This document shows, piece after piece, positions 35,801-49,090 of a stretch of DNA of 64,000 nt. Numbering within the stretch: the first letter of the stretch is position 1; each line of letters opens with the position of its first letter. The stretch is taken from NCBI GenBank assembly GCA_025677815.1, contig JAIXMP010000009.1, positions 682,001-746,000 of the forward strand, read 5' to 3'. Origin of the DNA: Phascolomyces articulosus. Lineage: Eukaryota; Mucoromycota; Mucoromycetes; Mucorales; Lichtheimiaceae. A program made the translations under genes and the position numbers. Below the pieces are notes generated by a model that was not told where the DNA came from, made no database searches, and saw nothing but the letters and a program-made list of their open reading frames with translations.

Positions 35801-38800
35801 ATGTCATTAGAACAAAAGAAACGAGTGTGTTACTTTTATGACGGTAAATGAGGCGCGCATTATCTTGTTATTTAATACCATGCCATTGTATTTCTGTTGA
35901 ATTCAATAGATAGAAAACGTGTCAACTAACAACATAATCATGATATTCATATTTGTTTTTTTTTATGATAAACGATAATAGCCAATGTCGGAAACTATCA
36001 TTATGGACCAGGTCATCCTATGAAGCCACACCGTATTCGAATGTGCCATGGTCTTGTTATGAATTATGGCCTTTATAAAAAGATGGAGATTTATGTAAAT
36101 GCGCGTTTCAAGGGGAATGAGAGAAAGGGAAGAGAGAGAGAGAGAGAGAAAGAGGGACTGAATCTATTTGTTTGCTCACGATCATTATGTATATTTTTTT
36201 TGTGTTGACAATGAATACAATACATACACATTCATCATAGCGTGCTAAACCTGCTAACAAATGGGAAATGACACAATTTCATACGGACGATTATATTGAC
36301 TTTTTATCACGCGTTACACCAGAAAATATGGAACAATATCCCAAAGAACAAGCTAAATGTAGACCCTGCTTTTTTTATTATTAATTCGAGATGATAGAAG
36401 CAATTATTTCATTACCCTGTACTTTTTTTCTTATGACTTACCTTGCTTTGATTTACTTTATATAGTTAACGTAGGAGATGATTGCCCTGTATTTGAAGGA
36501 TTGTTTGAATATTGTGGATTGAGTGCTGGTGGATCCATGGGTAAATATAAATCAATGAACTATAGTGTTTGAAGAAGGGGAGGAAGAGGGGAACAGACGA
36601 AGACTGATACAATGGATATTAATATACTGATCACGGTATATATATATATAATATGATGGTAGAGGGTGCTGCTAGATTGAATCGTGGTTTATGTGATATT
36701 GCTATCAATTGGGCTGGTGGTTTACATCATGCGAAAAAGGCTGAGGCTTCTGGATTTTGTTATGTCAATGATATCGTTCTCGGTATTTTGGAATTGTTAC
36801 GGTACTATGCTCGTGTTTTGTATATTGATATTGATGTTCATCATGGTGATGGTGTGGAAGAAGCCTTTTATACAACCGATCGGGTCATGACAGTCAGTTT
36901 TCATAAATATGGTGAATTTTTCCCTGGTACGGGTGAACTCAAGGTCAGTGTGTTGAAACAATAAGTTTTTTATAAGGGGGAAAATGGGAAAGGGAAGGAT
37001 CATCATAGATGCCCAATAGGATACTGTAGAGATATAAAAAAAGAGAAGGGAGATCGATTGAGAATAAGAAAGGAGAGGGGGAAAGAAAAGAGGGGAGATT
37101 TGGAGGAATTATTAGCATTATGATAAGAGATAATATAACTCATAGATATATGAATATATAGGATGTGGGTGCTGGTAGAGGAAAATACTATAGTGTCAAT
37201 TTCCCACTTCGTGATGGTATTGATGATGAAAGTTACAAATCTGTTTTTGAACCGGTAAGATGATGAAAAAAAAAGATAGCAGGAGAAAAACTGATATACA
37301 AATATGCACTCACAAAAAACACATGTAAAATGATTAGACGATTGAAAAAGTAGTAGAATGGTATCAACCTTCTGCGATTGTATTACAATGCGGTGGTGAT
37401 TCATTGAGTGGTGATAAACTTGGATGTTTCAACTTGTCAATGAAAGGACATGCCAATTGTGTAGAGTTTGTAAAGAAGTTCAATTATCCTACCCTTGTCC
37501 TTGGTGGAGGAGGTTATACGATGCGTAATGTTGCAAGAGCATGGGCCTATGAAACAGGTGTTGTTGTAGGTGAAGATATTGGGCCAGGTAAGGAACAAAA
37601 AAGAAGCACATGTTTTTGGAGAGATTTGTGCTTGTCAGTGTAGGCTATCTATAGAATAATTGATTCATGGATCTAAATATAAAAATTTCTGTCAATATGG
37701 GTTTCCGGGTTTAAATTCTTTTTTAGATATGCCATATAATGATTATTATGAATACTTTGGTCCTGATTACAAATTGGACGTGCGCCCTAGTAATATGGAG
37801 AATATGAACACTTCAGATTACCTTGAAAAAATAAAGTAAGTTATAGTAATAATAATAAATGCTTAATATTACGCACATACAAATATATCTCCCTCTTCCT
37901 CCCTCTTCTGTTCCTTGACTTCTATTGTCTTCTTATACTTCTTTGCTAATTCTTAATATTATTCTCCCGCTCTCCCTTTCTCGAACCTCTCCCTTGGTTA
38001 TAATACTAAACATAAAAATAACTTTATCATAATGATGATATTATCATCATCATTCCTATTCTCTATAGAGTACAAGTATTCGAGAATCTTTCAAGGACAA
38101 TGTTTGCTCCTAGTGTTCAAATGCAGGGTATGTATGCTTGTTCTTTTTTGTTTGTTTGTGTGTTATATGTATGTGCACGCACATTATTTTTAAGGGTCAA
38201 AAAAAATGGAATCAATATCATCTCATTATTTTTTTCATTCCATCATGATGATTCCATAATAGAGGTCCCTGGAGACCAATACGCATCAGACGATGAAGAT
38301 GAAGAAGACGCTGATGATCGTTATCCCCGTAAGTATTATTTATGATGACCTTTCTTCCTTCCTTCTTCCTTTTCTCTCTGTGTGTCTTTTCCCCTTTCTC
38401 TTTTTTTCTTCCCTTTTCCTCCCTTTCTTTATATTAGTTTCGAAACTCATGATAATACAGAATCTTTCTGGGATAGACGTATTGTTCCTGATAATGAATT
38501 CTATGATTCGGATGAGGGTGAAGCACAAGGCACTGTACAAAATTTAGCCAGTCGAAACTATCAAAATTACGGCCAAAACGATGACGAAAATTATGATGGG
38601 GATGAAAGTGATGGTAATCGAGTCAATGGTAGTGCCAGTAAAGAAGGAAGCCGTGATCATACTCGAGCTTCTTCATTAGCAGTCAGTGTAGAAGATCGAA
38701 TGGAAGGAGTAGAAATGACTCGGGAGGAAGAACAAGAAATTGAGGAGACACTGCTTGCTGATAAAGTTAAAACTGAACCTCAAGAAACCACCAATAATAG

Positions 38801-39665
38801 TACATCGTCAACAAATGAGACACTAGGAGAAACTAAAGAAGCGGATGCAGATTCAGACACAAGTATGAAAGAGGAAGCAGAACCTGGTAAGAAGATAAGA
38901 ATATTGATCTTAACAAATAAAAAAAAATAGGGTTTTTCCCTTTTTTTAATGTAAAATTAGATACTAACTAAAAAAAATAACATTTGGCACCAATAAACCC
39001 TCTCTATAGCACCATCATCGTCAGAACCAGCAAAGGCAGAACAAGAAGGTGAACCAGTACCAGAAAAAGAAAAAGAAGCAGAAACTGAAAAAGAAGCAAA
39101 ATCCCCATCACCCATGATAATGGATACGATCACTACAACCACCACTACTATTACAACCACAGGTACAGAAACCGTAGTAGAGACAGAAAAAGAAAAAGAA
39201 GCAGAACCAGGAGAATCCACAGGGGAAAAAGATACCCCCGCACAGACTTCCTCACCTAAACAAGATACAGCCATGGAAAGTGAAGAAGAAGGCGAAGTGG
39301 TATCTTCTGGTAAATCAGCCTCGCCTGGTCCTTCATCATCACGGAAATCTGAAGTAGAAGAAAAACAAGATCATGAAAAGCAACCACAATCACAGCAACC
39401 ATCATTATCAGCATTATCATTAACATCAAAGGAACAACCTACCGAAAAGGAACAAGAACAAGAAAAGAAACCATCAGAAGCAGTTGCAGCTGCAGTTGCT
39501 TCAGCAGTCGCTTCTACAGTCATTGAACCTCCTAACCCAAAGCCAAGTTTGTCTGAATCGGATGATACGTCATCTCGTGTCGTTCCAGAACCTGAAAAAG
39601 AAACAGCCGCAGGGAGCAGTAGTAGCAATAACAACGTTTTGGAAGATGGTGAAATTGAAGATTAG
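35801..39665 (+). CDS. RPD3: Class I histone deacetylase (Rpd3/HDAC1-like) with long acidic tail
   Basis: Zn-dependent lysine deacetylase of Sin3-type corepressor complexes. Twelve exons: 35801-35843, 35982-36094, 36241-36358, 36466-36540, 36663-36943, 37162-37254, 37338-37587, 37727-37835, 38069-38127, 38263-38328, 38461-38886, 39010-39665 (762 aa). The catalytic domain is about residues 1-380: [16 protein letters not shown], active-site His138-His139 in AGGLHHAKK, zinc ligands Asp174 and His176 in [21 protein letters not shown], and the transition-state Tyr in [14 protein letters not shown]. The remaining ~380 residues are low-complexity and rich in Glu, Asp, Ser, Thr and Lys (EKEKEAE repeats), about twice the total length of yeast Rpd3 (433 aa). 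The last exon ends EDGEIED. Confidence 0.96.
36137..36150. repeat. (GA)n tract in HDAC intron 2
   Basis: A purine-rich GA repeat run lies within the second intron of the deacetylase gene, in a region that stays partly open but is spliced out in the model. Confidence 0.5.
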
Positions 39666-42318
39666 GATTATATCCTTGAAAAAAAAATGCACAAACAAAC
39701 AAACAAACAAACAAAATGAAATTCTATTTTTTTCCCTTACGTCTATTGTGCGTAAAAAAAATATACTTTTTTTTTGCTCTCATACTTTTATGGGACTTTA
39801 TTATTATTATTATAAATATGGAAGTTTAAGAAGGGGAAAGGGGTAATAAAAATATTAGAGAAAGAGAGAGAGATAATAATAAAATAAGCTAAAAAAAAGT
39901 AAACCCTGATTAACATATTGCATATAAGATCTAATAACTATCCTCTCATACTCTCTCCACTTGTTATTAATAAGAATATAATATTAGAAAAAGTTTAACC
40001 AATAGTACATTCTGATGCTGCAAGGGACTCTACTTTATCTAAATCAAACTTCGGTTAAACATCCAAAGATGGATCTTTTATGCATGTAGTAGTAATTGAT
40101 TGCAGCATAAGCAGTAATGCATATACATCATTATTTATATTATATACAAAATTAATAATGGTAATGCTAGTAATAGTTAATACGCCAACTTTTAAAAAAA
40201 GAAAGAAAAAAAAAAGAGAGAGAGAGAGAGATTGTAATATAAAATGTTGGATACAATTAGCCAAAGTTGTTTATTTTTTTTTTTTTGAAGAATGATGCGG
40301 CGCCAATAAATATATTAAGTAACCCCAGATTCATTTTTCAGTTGATGTCTCTTAAAAAACAGGTTTTTTTTTCTTTTTTGACAATTTTGCTCAGCCAATG
40401 TATTGGCCAACAAGAAGTAGTACGTAATAATTAATAAAATAGATATATTTAAATATACAATATTGAGTTGTATGATGTTGCTCTATACCTTATTTTTTTC
40501 CCGGGCAAAATAGATTGAACATGTAAAAAGAAGTAATCCTTACATTTAATATTCAATATATTTTTTTCCTTCACGTTTCTGCATATACCAAAACGTGTTC
40601 ATCGCTTTTTAATAGTGATCAACTTTTAACACATACTCATTTAAAGCAAGGAGCAAATGAACTTGGTCTCGTATTATGTACTTGCCATAATTTTAGCTCG
40701 TCTTTTTCTAATATTACTACGTATAATAATACTTCTACCAGTAGTATACTAACTGGCTACTTAATTTTATTATGGTAATAATTATAATAATATAGTAATT
40801 CCCCCCCCTCCTTCTCCTTTCTCCCTTTGCTTCCATTTGTTCTCCCTTTTCTATTTGGATAGAACGTGATAACTTCTTGCCACAACTTGTTCGACCACCT
40901 TTTGTACATGTATGCTCTCTTTTTGCTCGATACATCCTCATCTCTCCTCCCCCATCTCTTCTTCTCTCCCTCTCACTTGCTCCTTTCCCTTCTCTCCCTC
41001 CCTTTCTCTCCATCTTGTTATTTTCCATCCTCCCTTTGGTTGATAATTGAATGAAGGGAGTTTCAGACTATAGTAATAATAATAATAAAAAGTTGCCATA
41101 AGGTGGAGCACGGTGAATTGTGATAGGAGCATAATCCATCGACGATTATTTTATTTTAGCAAAATTCATATGGGATGAGGAGAAGGTTCAAATGATAATA
41201 AATAATAATTATAATAGACAAACAATTCTGTTGAAAAGGATTGTGAGTGAGTGAGTGGAAGAGTTCCCTTAATATGAGGAGAATCAAGGGAAAGAAATAA
41301 AAGTGGGGTAATAATAATAAAGAAAATAATAGAGAAAAAGTCTTGAATCTACCGAATCATCAAAATGTATTATAATACTATTATTACTACTACTTATTAT
41401 TATCATTTTGCTTTTTTTTTTTTTTTTACTAACGGGTTATATCTGGGGCAACTTGAAATATAATGTCAAACGGTGTTATTCCTATTCGATATCATTTTTT
41501 CTTAAACCCTTTCTTCATTCACTCTTTCTCTCACCCCTGCATCACATGTAATCTTTCGATTGGTTTGCCAGTTTGTTTGTGCGTGTGCGTCTTTGGGTCC
41601 ATGAGGACTATCGGGAAAAAAGTAACTTAGAGTATTGCTTATTATATTTATGCCTTCTACTCACTTGGGGATGTTAAGAGTAAGATATTACCAAAAGATA
41701 AAAGATCTTGGAAAACCTTGAACAAAAAGGGATTTTACAGCATAGTATTTATTCTTTCTGGAGTATTTCCTATTATTATACATTACGTGATCTTGTTTAT
41801 ACTATTGCTTTTAGCGTTATTGGTAATGACTTAGTAGTACATATCCCATGGCAATCAACATAATAGAAGTAATTCGTGTTACCATGGCTATTGTAAAGAT
41901 TTACATGATAGATGTACAATCTTAAATGAGATTTACAAAGAGCTCAAAAGGGAGGAAGCGTGGAAGAACTACTTTTGGATGTGAAGGACAAAAATAATCA
42001 TACTAAGGGGTGTGGTTCAACTTGTTAAGGGGGTTATTTTCCCTCTATCATATTATTTCTCTCTAATATCATCTTATTTTTTGTGTTCACTTAAGGGGTT
42101 TTTTGTCCTACACGGACCGTGTTCCTTTTTCTAGCCAAGTAAATTAGTTCATCTGCACGTCAAAATTTTTTATATATAAAGAGGCGATTTTGTTCGCGCA
42201 AAAAAAAAGTATGAAACACATCTATTAAATAAAAACAACTTGTTTTTTTAAATCTTTAATTCTTCTTCTTTCATTCGCATCTTATATATATATATAATAC
42301 ATATTTTTTTTTATAATA
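39666..42318. other. Intergenic, HDAC to kinase
   Basis: 2.65 kb of AT-rich, low-complexity DNA: (CAAA)n at about 39691-39716, an AG-rich run at 40211-40231, a C/T-rich tract at 40800-41030, and many TAA/ATT runs. The open frames here are repeat-driven and lack similarity. The kinase promoter occupies the right end. Confidence 0.6.
42171..42180 (+). promoter_or_regulatory. TATA box candidate of the kinase gene
   Basis: TATATATAAA followed by GAGGCG, 139 bp upstream of the kinase ATG and followed by an A/T-rich leader. This is the best TATA match upstream of the gene. Confidence 0.4.
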
Positions 42319-43698
42319 ATGACACCTACAACCACAACAAACACATCCTCGGGGTTTAATCCACAATCGCTTTTGAATACATTTATCGATAATCGATCTA
42401 TTCAATTAATTTCATTACTTGGTGTTGGAGCCTATGGTGTTGTTTACCTTGGTGTTCACGTTCCCACTAGTCGTCGATATGCAGTCAAGCTTATCACCAA
42501 GCCAGAATCAGCTGAAAATGAAATTGAACTTCATGCTCGAGCGTCGGGTCATACAGGTGTTTTGACTTTGGAAAAAGTAGTACGAGATCAAGAAAATAAA
42601 CGAACATTTATTGTATTGGAATATGCTTCTGGAGGCGATCTTTTTACGGCCATAACACAACAACAAGGTATTGCTGGCAACAACCGAGCCATCAAACACA
42701 TTTTCCTTCAAATCTTGGATGCTGTTCATCATTGCCATCAATTGGGTATAGCTCATCGTGATTTGAAACCCGAAAATGTCCTCATGTTTTCCAATATGCA
42801 AGTCAAATTAGCTGATTTTGGCTTAGCAACTACACAATCTGTTTCTGCTGAATTTGGTTGTGGATCCAGCTTTTATTTCTCACCTGAATGTCAAGGTCAA
42901 TTGGTCAAGAATAATGAACGTGTCAAAGGTTATAGCACTCGTCAAAATGATATTTGGAGTTTAGGTGTTATTTTGGTCAATCTTACCGCTGGACGGAACC
43001 CTTGGCGTCAAGCTACCATGAAAGATCCTACTTTCTCTACCTATGTTAAAAAACCCCGTGGATTTTTCAAGACCATTTTACCTTGTGTTTCGGATGAAAT
43101 GAGTGAACTTTTGTCACGTATCTTTTGTCTCGACCCAGCTCGTCGTATTTCTCTTCCAGAATTACGATTACGTGTTGCTTGTATGAAATCTTTCACTGCA
43201 ACCAACAACAAGAACACAACTACTATTTCATCACCATCCTTACACAAGATTCCTCAACAACAACGACATCAACAAACACCTGTAACTACAGTCGCTTCTC
43301 CAGCAACATTAAAATATTCTCGATCCCTTATGCATACTTTGTGCAATTATATTGATGGCTTTAGCGATGATGAAGACTCTCAAACAGAATTTGAACCAAG
43401 TATATTACGCGTTGCGGTCGGCACTAAGAATAATAATAACAATAACAAAAATACTGCTACTACCATTCGTTCAACTCCACAAGTACCCTCTTGTCCACCA
43501 CCGTCATCCCGGTTACCTCCTACTCCTCCTTCTCCTTGCTTCTCATCATCACCTTGCTCCTCCGTGTCTTCACTGGCATCCCAACCTGAATATCCCTCAA
43601 CGCCACGCGTTGCTGGTATTCAAGTGACCGAAAAGATGGAAATTGATTTTCCTGCTGATCTTAACTTTTCTCGATATCGTCTCTACAATCATGCTTAA
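42319..43698 (+). CDS. Ser/Thr protein kinase, Ran1/Pat1-Sks1/Vhs1 type
   Basis: Single-exon gene, 459 aa. The glycine loop is LGVGAYGVVYLG (34-45), the ATP lysine is Lys57 (YAVKLI), the catalytic loop HRDLKPEN (146-153), and DFGLA 166-170. The usual APE is SPE (188-190), preceded by CGSSFYF. The kinase domain spans about 30-295. The closest remembered families are fission-yeast Ran1/Pat1 and yeast Sks1/Vhs1, which act in nutrient and meiosis control; that link is inferred from the CGSxxYxxPE and GVYxxVH patterns. The C-terminal 150 residues are Ser/Pro/Asn-rich. They contain a short acidic segment (FSDDEDSQTEFEPSILRVAV) and end in a conserved-looking EKMEIDFPADL. Confidence 0.9.
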   Translation: MTPTTTTNTSSGFNPQSLLNTFIDNRSIQLISLLGVGAYGVVYLGVHVPTSRRYAVKLITKPESAENEIELHARASGHTGVLTLEKVVRDQENKRTFIVLEYASGGDLFTAITQQQGIAGNNRAIKHIFLQILDAVHHCHQLGIAHRDLKPENVLMFSNMQVKLADFGLATTQSVSAEFGCGSSFYFSPECQGQLVKNNERVKGYSTRQNDIWSLGVILVNLTAGRNPWRQATMKDPTFSTYVKKPRGFFKTILPCVSDEMSELLSRIFCLDPARRISLPELRLRVACMKSFTATNNKNTTTISSPSLHKIPQQQRHQQTPVTTVASPATLKYSRSLMHTLCNYIDGFSDDEDSQTEFEPSILRVAVGTKNNNNNNKNTATTIRSTPQVPSCPPPSSRLPPTPPSPCFSSSPCSSVSSLASQPEYPSTPRVAGIQVTEKMEIDFPADLNFSRYRLYNHA

Positions 43699-44292
43699 GC
43701 TTTCCTTTTTCTATTTTTACAACCACAGCACTCTTTATTACTATAACTACTTTTATTACCATTACCATTATATTATATTATATACATCTCTTTTGATACC
43801 TCCTTATTTTTTGCTTCATTGCTTTTTGTAAAATAATAATCATCTCACATTATATACATTTCAGATAATTATATACACTTTCGTTTCTTATTATTACAAT
43901 CACTCTCATTCCTTTTTATTTTGACAATACTAGTAAATATTTTATTAAAGAAGATAATCATTTTAATGATACTTTATACAATCATAATAAAAAAAGCATA
44001 TTGTTCTATTCTAATTCTTGATGAAATTATAGTTTTGTTTGTTAAATGATTCCGGATTCCGGAAAGGAAAACTGTTGAATATTGTTACCCGGTTATATTC
44101 ATCTTCTTCTTCTACTACTACATACTACTACCAATCCCCTTCATTTTCTCCTTTCTTCCTTTTCTTATTCCCTCTATTATTATTTTTATTATTATATATT
44201 CACTCTCATAAGAAAAGAATCTTCTTCTTTATTATTTTTTTGGGGGCCTTTAAACTTTTTCTCCTTTATTTTTTTAGACATATAAAATTTCC

Positions 44293-44366
44293 TTATCAAC
44301 CAGAAAATTTAAAGTTTCCAATCGATCGCGAACAAACGTCGTGGACCACGTTGTGATCAGGGATGA
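44293..44366. repeat. Diverged repeat, copy A
   Basis: Shares blocks with 47845-47915: TTATCAACCAGA, TTTAAAGTTTCCAATC and ACCACGTTG, then AGGGAT, in the same order and spacing. On the minus strand both copies can be read as a shared tail QRG...IDWKL followed by a stop, which may be chance or the end of an old mobile-element ORF. Confidence 0.55.
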
Positions 44367-46575
44367 ATCGTAAAAAATAACTAAATATAAATTTATTTTT
44401 TCTTTTCTACCATCACTAAGTAAATATTTATCTAACCATATTGGTCTATCGTTATCTTATAATTTCTTTATTGCTGTTGTATATAGATTGATGTATGATA
44501 ATAGAAATGTTATTATATTTAATTTAGTTTAATAGATATAAAACAACAAATAACAATAAAAGTCCATTCTTTTTCTTTCTTTGTTTGATAATAGTGACAG
44601 CTATGTACGCATCACTCTGTTATGAATTATTCCAGAAAAAAATAGGTTGGTCATCATCAATATCATCATCATCTACCGCGTGGTTAATAATATCAATGAT
44701 CAGCGAAATCGTCATCCTCTTAAAGCGCGCTCTCTTTTTATTTCATGATCTATTTTCCTTTATATATTCGCCTCCTTATTTTTTTTGGTGCGTGCAAAAA
44801 AAAATAAATATATGTGTAAATTAAGAAATGTCTCTATTTTTATAATATATTATAGTAGTAGAATAAAGAATGTTCTTCCTAAGCATATGTGTTACGTATT
44901 AATAGTGGTGTTCCGTTGCTATTGTGGTTTTCAGTTTTATTTAATTATAACATCTGTAAAATGTTGGTATATATAATAGACTAGCATGATTGATTCTAAA
45001 CAATAATTTTACTATATATATATAACAAATTAATTATTAGTAGGCATTTAATAATATTCTTTGCTCAGCGACATATTTCCTTAACTAGCAAGTTCCAACA
45101 CATTTATATATTATTAATACTATACACTATGAACAGAGAGACTTTTACTACTATATATTATTATAAGAAGATTTTAAACTGATGATTGAAACGACTTTAA
45201 TATTACAGAATTCATGATTTTATTTTAACTCAAACGTACTTTTTTTTTTTGTAAACTTTAAGAACCCTTTTTCTTCAAAACGGAGAAACTGATAGGGTCG
45301 TTTTCTGGCCCTTGGGGTCAATCATAGCAAACTAAAAAGCACACGTTATTAAGGGCAACTTTGTGTATGGTTTTTTTTTTTAAAAAAAGGGAGAGGAGTA
45401 CTTAACTTTATAATATTTCTCTTATCTATCATATCTATCAATTGTAATATTTTTAGTTTATAGTATTATATTCATGGGCAGGAAGAGTACAGCTGATATG
45501 AGAAATAATATACTGATAGTTCTATCATATGCATTCTATAGTGATTCGGTGTATTCTTTGCTCTCCTCGGACAAAAGATATAATCAGGTAACTTTTAATA
45601 ATTTTGCATTTTTCATTGTACTTATTAATAGTATATTATCGATAGATATCAGTAATATTAATAATGGATGATGGTTTTTATTGTAAAGCAACACAGTATA
45701 ATATTAAAAGCACATCAACAAATAAACCTAAAAAATAAATGGACCCTTATTGCTGTTAGGCAACACTCTCAATGGATGACAATGATATTTTATTCACGAC
45801 AACTGCTAATATTTTACCAGTCATTAGTAGATGCTATTGCGTCTATGCAGTGAATGTAATAGAGTAGTTTACTTACAACCGCCATTCAAAATCTAACTCA
45901 TTCATATTTTCTTATTGTATTGAAACATTACATTCCAATAAATATGATTTTTGTTATCAGTTTATCTTTAATACGTATATATATAGTTAGGGAACCTCAT
46001 TATTTGTTGTTTTTATCACCATGCATATCATTCTATTGTTATAATATGCTGAAGAATATGAATCGCTCACTTTATTTGTTTATAAAAAAATATAGGAGTA
46101 AAGTGTACTTGTAGACTGAAAATCTGCTATACAAAATGATATCATTCGCACGTAATTTATAGATTGAACAGTTTAGATTATATAGAAGAACCAGTTGTTG
46201 AACAATAAGTGTGATGCCGTCATCTTTATTGATTGCATATTTGTTAGTATGTATTCCATTATTATCTCTCCCCAATGCTTCCTTTTTATTCTCTGCACGA
46301 CATATATAGATATATACTGAATATACGTATCAATAATAATAATTATAATCAATATGCATACAATATATATTATCATTATGACGATCGAACATCAACACAC
46401 TGACGATGATGTGAGGGGGACGTCAATCGTAATATGACTGCAATCACCATCTTTATACATGAATCCTCATATATTATCCATATGCTATTGCGATATATTT
46501 ATAATTAATTCTTCATCTAGTAGTATACAATTCCTCCGTAAATCAATCTTTTTCATGAGTGTAGTATAAACAAAC

Positions 46576-46599
46576 TTTTTTTTTTTTTTTAAAAAAAAA
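46576..46599. repeat. T15A9 palindromic tract
   Basis: 15 T followed by 9 A in the gene-poor region. It is the longest of four such tracts there, the others being 45371-45388, 49674-49689 and 54505-54523. Confidence 0.7.
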
Positions 46600-47844
46600 G
46601 AGGTTGATCATGAGGAGAAAAAGCGAGCACTGACAAAAGTGATTTACTTTTACTTAAGGTTATACAGTTATATTGATCTATAATTATAAAAATAACCTTT
46701 GAGTTCTCCTAGACAAAAATTATTCTATATTAATGGAATTACATACATTATTTATTTGAAGAGATAGACAGTTATTCATACCATATATATCTTTTTAAGT
46801 TTCGGTATAATGTTTGTAACTAAAAACTGGCCACTTTATTGTTCTCACTATTGACCCAGTGGGTTTATTATTACATAGAGGGCTTGTGTGTTTCTCTCCA
46901 CACATTATTTTTCAGCAGATTAGCTATATAGTAGTTATGTACAGTACAAGATATATTTACTTCTTTTTATTAGAGTACATCCATTATAATAATGCATAAT
47001 CTTCATTACTATAATTAGGATAGAGTTTGTAACTGCCACTCATATATCTTTCTTCTAAAACCTTTGTAATTCTACATGAGTAGGTGTGTTTCAATAGTAA
47101 TAATATTCTGTTTCTCACATATTTACGTAAGGAAAAGATGATACTGACCGTATCGAGGTTCTAATACATGGTACTATGTAGTAACCACTTCAACACCTTC
47201 GGTTGTTCATATCGTATACCAATATCAAATAATAATTTATTAAATCTTACATAATAATGCGTATGGAAAAACAAGGCATTATAATAGCAAAATATCATGA
47301 TATAACAAATCGGCTTTACGAATGCTACTGAAAAAACAGGTTATGGTTCCAGCCATTTATTTTTACTTTTGAAACTTAAAGATGCAAATGAGGTTGTGAT
47401 TTTTTGAATATCCATCATCATGCTTAAACATGAAATATGCTTATATGGTATTTTCATACGATGCTAGAAACTTGTGCCGTTATATTACTCTTCATTTAAA
47501 CTGCATCATGCTGTTTTAGAAAAGTATACAGTATGAGAAGATCTACAAAACGGTGGTGTTATTAATATTATTATATTATTTATATCTTATTCACGCGCTG
47601 CTTATCGATAATAATAGAGAGTAATACATTAGTAATATAGGAGTATAAGAAAATATTTCGTGAGATCTTTGGGAATATTGCACACCTACTATCATCTAGG
47701 TTTTATTTCGTTTATAAAAAAAATCCTTCTGTACCGTTCCTCCCTTAATTTTCCCTTGTTTTTTTCTTCAACAAATTTTTGGGGAGAGAAGGCGTTTTTT
47801 AAAAAAAGGGACCCCATTCCAATTCTATTCCCCTTACTATTTTT

Positions 47845-47915
47845 TTATCAACCAGATTTTTAAAGTTTCCAATCAATAACGTACAAATACCACTTACCAC
47901 GTTGCATCCAGGGAT
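47845..47915. repeat. Diverged repeat, copy B
   Basis: Second copy of the unit at 44293-44366 in the same orientation, about 3.5 kb away. It is preceded by a T6A7 palindrome (47795-47807). Identity is patchy outside the shared blocks, indicating old copies. Confidence 0.55.
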
Positions 47916-48060
47916 AAGATGATTAAGATACCGTGTGTCGTGAATAATAACTTGTGATGGCTGTATATATATATTCAGCTACCGTTACTAACATTTATCC
48001 ATGTTTGTCGTTATTTCAAATAGTAGTTTGGTGTGTGAGTGTTGGGGGGGGGTTATAGCA

Positions 48061-49090
48061 AAGGTGATGAAGACTCGATGCTTATCCGAATCTACAAAGA
48101 ACTTATTAAATTGATCAAAGAGAAGCAACGGTCGTCCAAAAATGTATCATATGCTTGTAATACTCGAATTGGTGCTCAGGCTGGTAATTGTCGTTTAAAA
48201 TCTTATCCCTGATAACTTATTATTTATTTTTGAATAATTTTACCTCAAAACCATGTATCTATATGATGAAAAGAAAAAAAATACTATTAGGTTTAGTAAT
48301 TATTTTGATACTATCTAAATAATAAATTAAAATAAATAGTAAGGTGAAGAAAAAAGTGCTTGGAGGAAAAGAGTGATAATATAGACAAGTATTATTAGTA
48401 TCAAAAACTATGAAAATAAGTCCCAGACGAGTAAATTGCTCAATAATTAACCGGATAAACTTGCTGCTGATTCGCTCGATATAACGATAGTTTTCATAAA
48501 TTAGTAGTATCGGATATCGTTATAACGAATTAACGATATTTACCTGCTTATTTGGTCTTGCAGTCCAAATTGCATCGTTATATAGAAATATCGTTACGTA
48601 TATTGAATATCGTTGTAGCGAGCTGATACAGTAAGTATATTTAATTAATATAGTAATATGTTGTTGATAATAGATTGGGGCATTTTCAAAGGAAGACTAT
48701 CCATTCATATCTCAACATGTCATTTGTAGAAAAAAAACCATTTACATATCAAATTAACCAAGGATGCTAGTGAAACAACGGGTTATAAACGCTTTTCCAG
48801 GTATTTTGGTTTTATCCCCCCAGAATCATCGGGTACGTATGAACATGAATATAAATTATTTCAATGTAATGACTCTCTTTAATTAATAGCATCATGTGAT
48901 TTTTCTACTTTCATCGTTTACTAATTCTTGTATATTTTATTTTTTATTTATTAAATAGCGGCGAAGTAATTTTAGAAGCGGCAAGAATGATATGCAAAGA
49001 AACGATTACGATGCCTCAAGTGATAATGGTCCAAAACTTGATTTATTTATAAAATTAGAAAATGAAAAGGTGGAAAATATGCTCTAACGA
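48061..49090 (+). other. Possible mobile-element coding debris
   Basis: Coding-like patches lie in different frames. One at about 48079-48215 reads RIYKELIKLIKEKQRSS with a following SYACN, reminiscent of the helix-turn-helix start of fungal DDE transposases. Another at about 48750-48835 reads LTKDASETTGYKRFSRYFGF. A 23-bp piece of the second (GCTAGTGAAACAACGGGTTAT) recurs with three differences at 47323-47343. There is no intact ORF. The transposase idea is a weak inference. Confidence 0.25.
48467..48631. mobile_element. Short inverted-repeat (MITE-like) element
   Basis: The left end CTGATTCGCTCGATATAACG pairs, imperfectly, with the right end CGTTGTAGCGAGCTGATACAG in inverted orientation. 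Between them the core ATATCGTTA and its complement TAACGATAT recur about six times. The element is about 165 bp with no coding capacity. No clear target-site duplication is visible, so it may instead be a palindromic satellite fragment. Confidence 0.4.

Noticed and set aside
40735..41028. Arg/Glu/Gly-rich minus-strand frame
   Set aside because: Produced by a C/T-rich tract; no similarity and no codon signature of a gene.
44039..44356. Ser/Tyr/Phe-rich plus-strand frame
   Set aside because: Low-complexity TTC/TAC/TTT runs give an open frame by chance; no motif.
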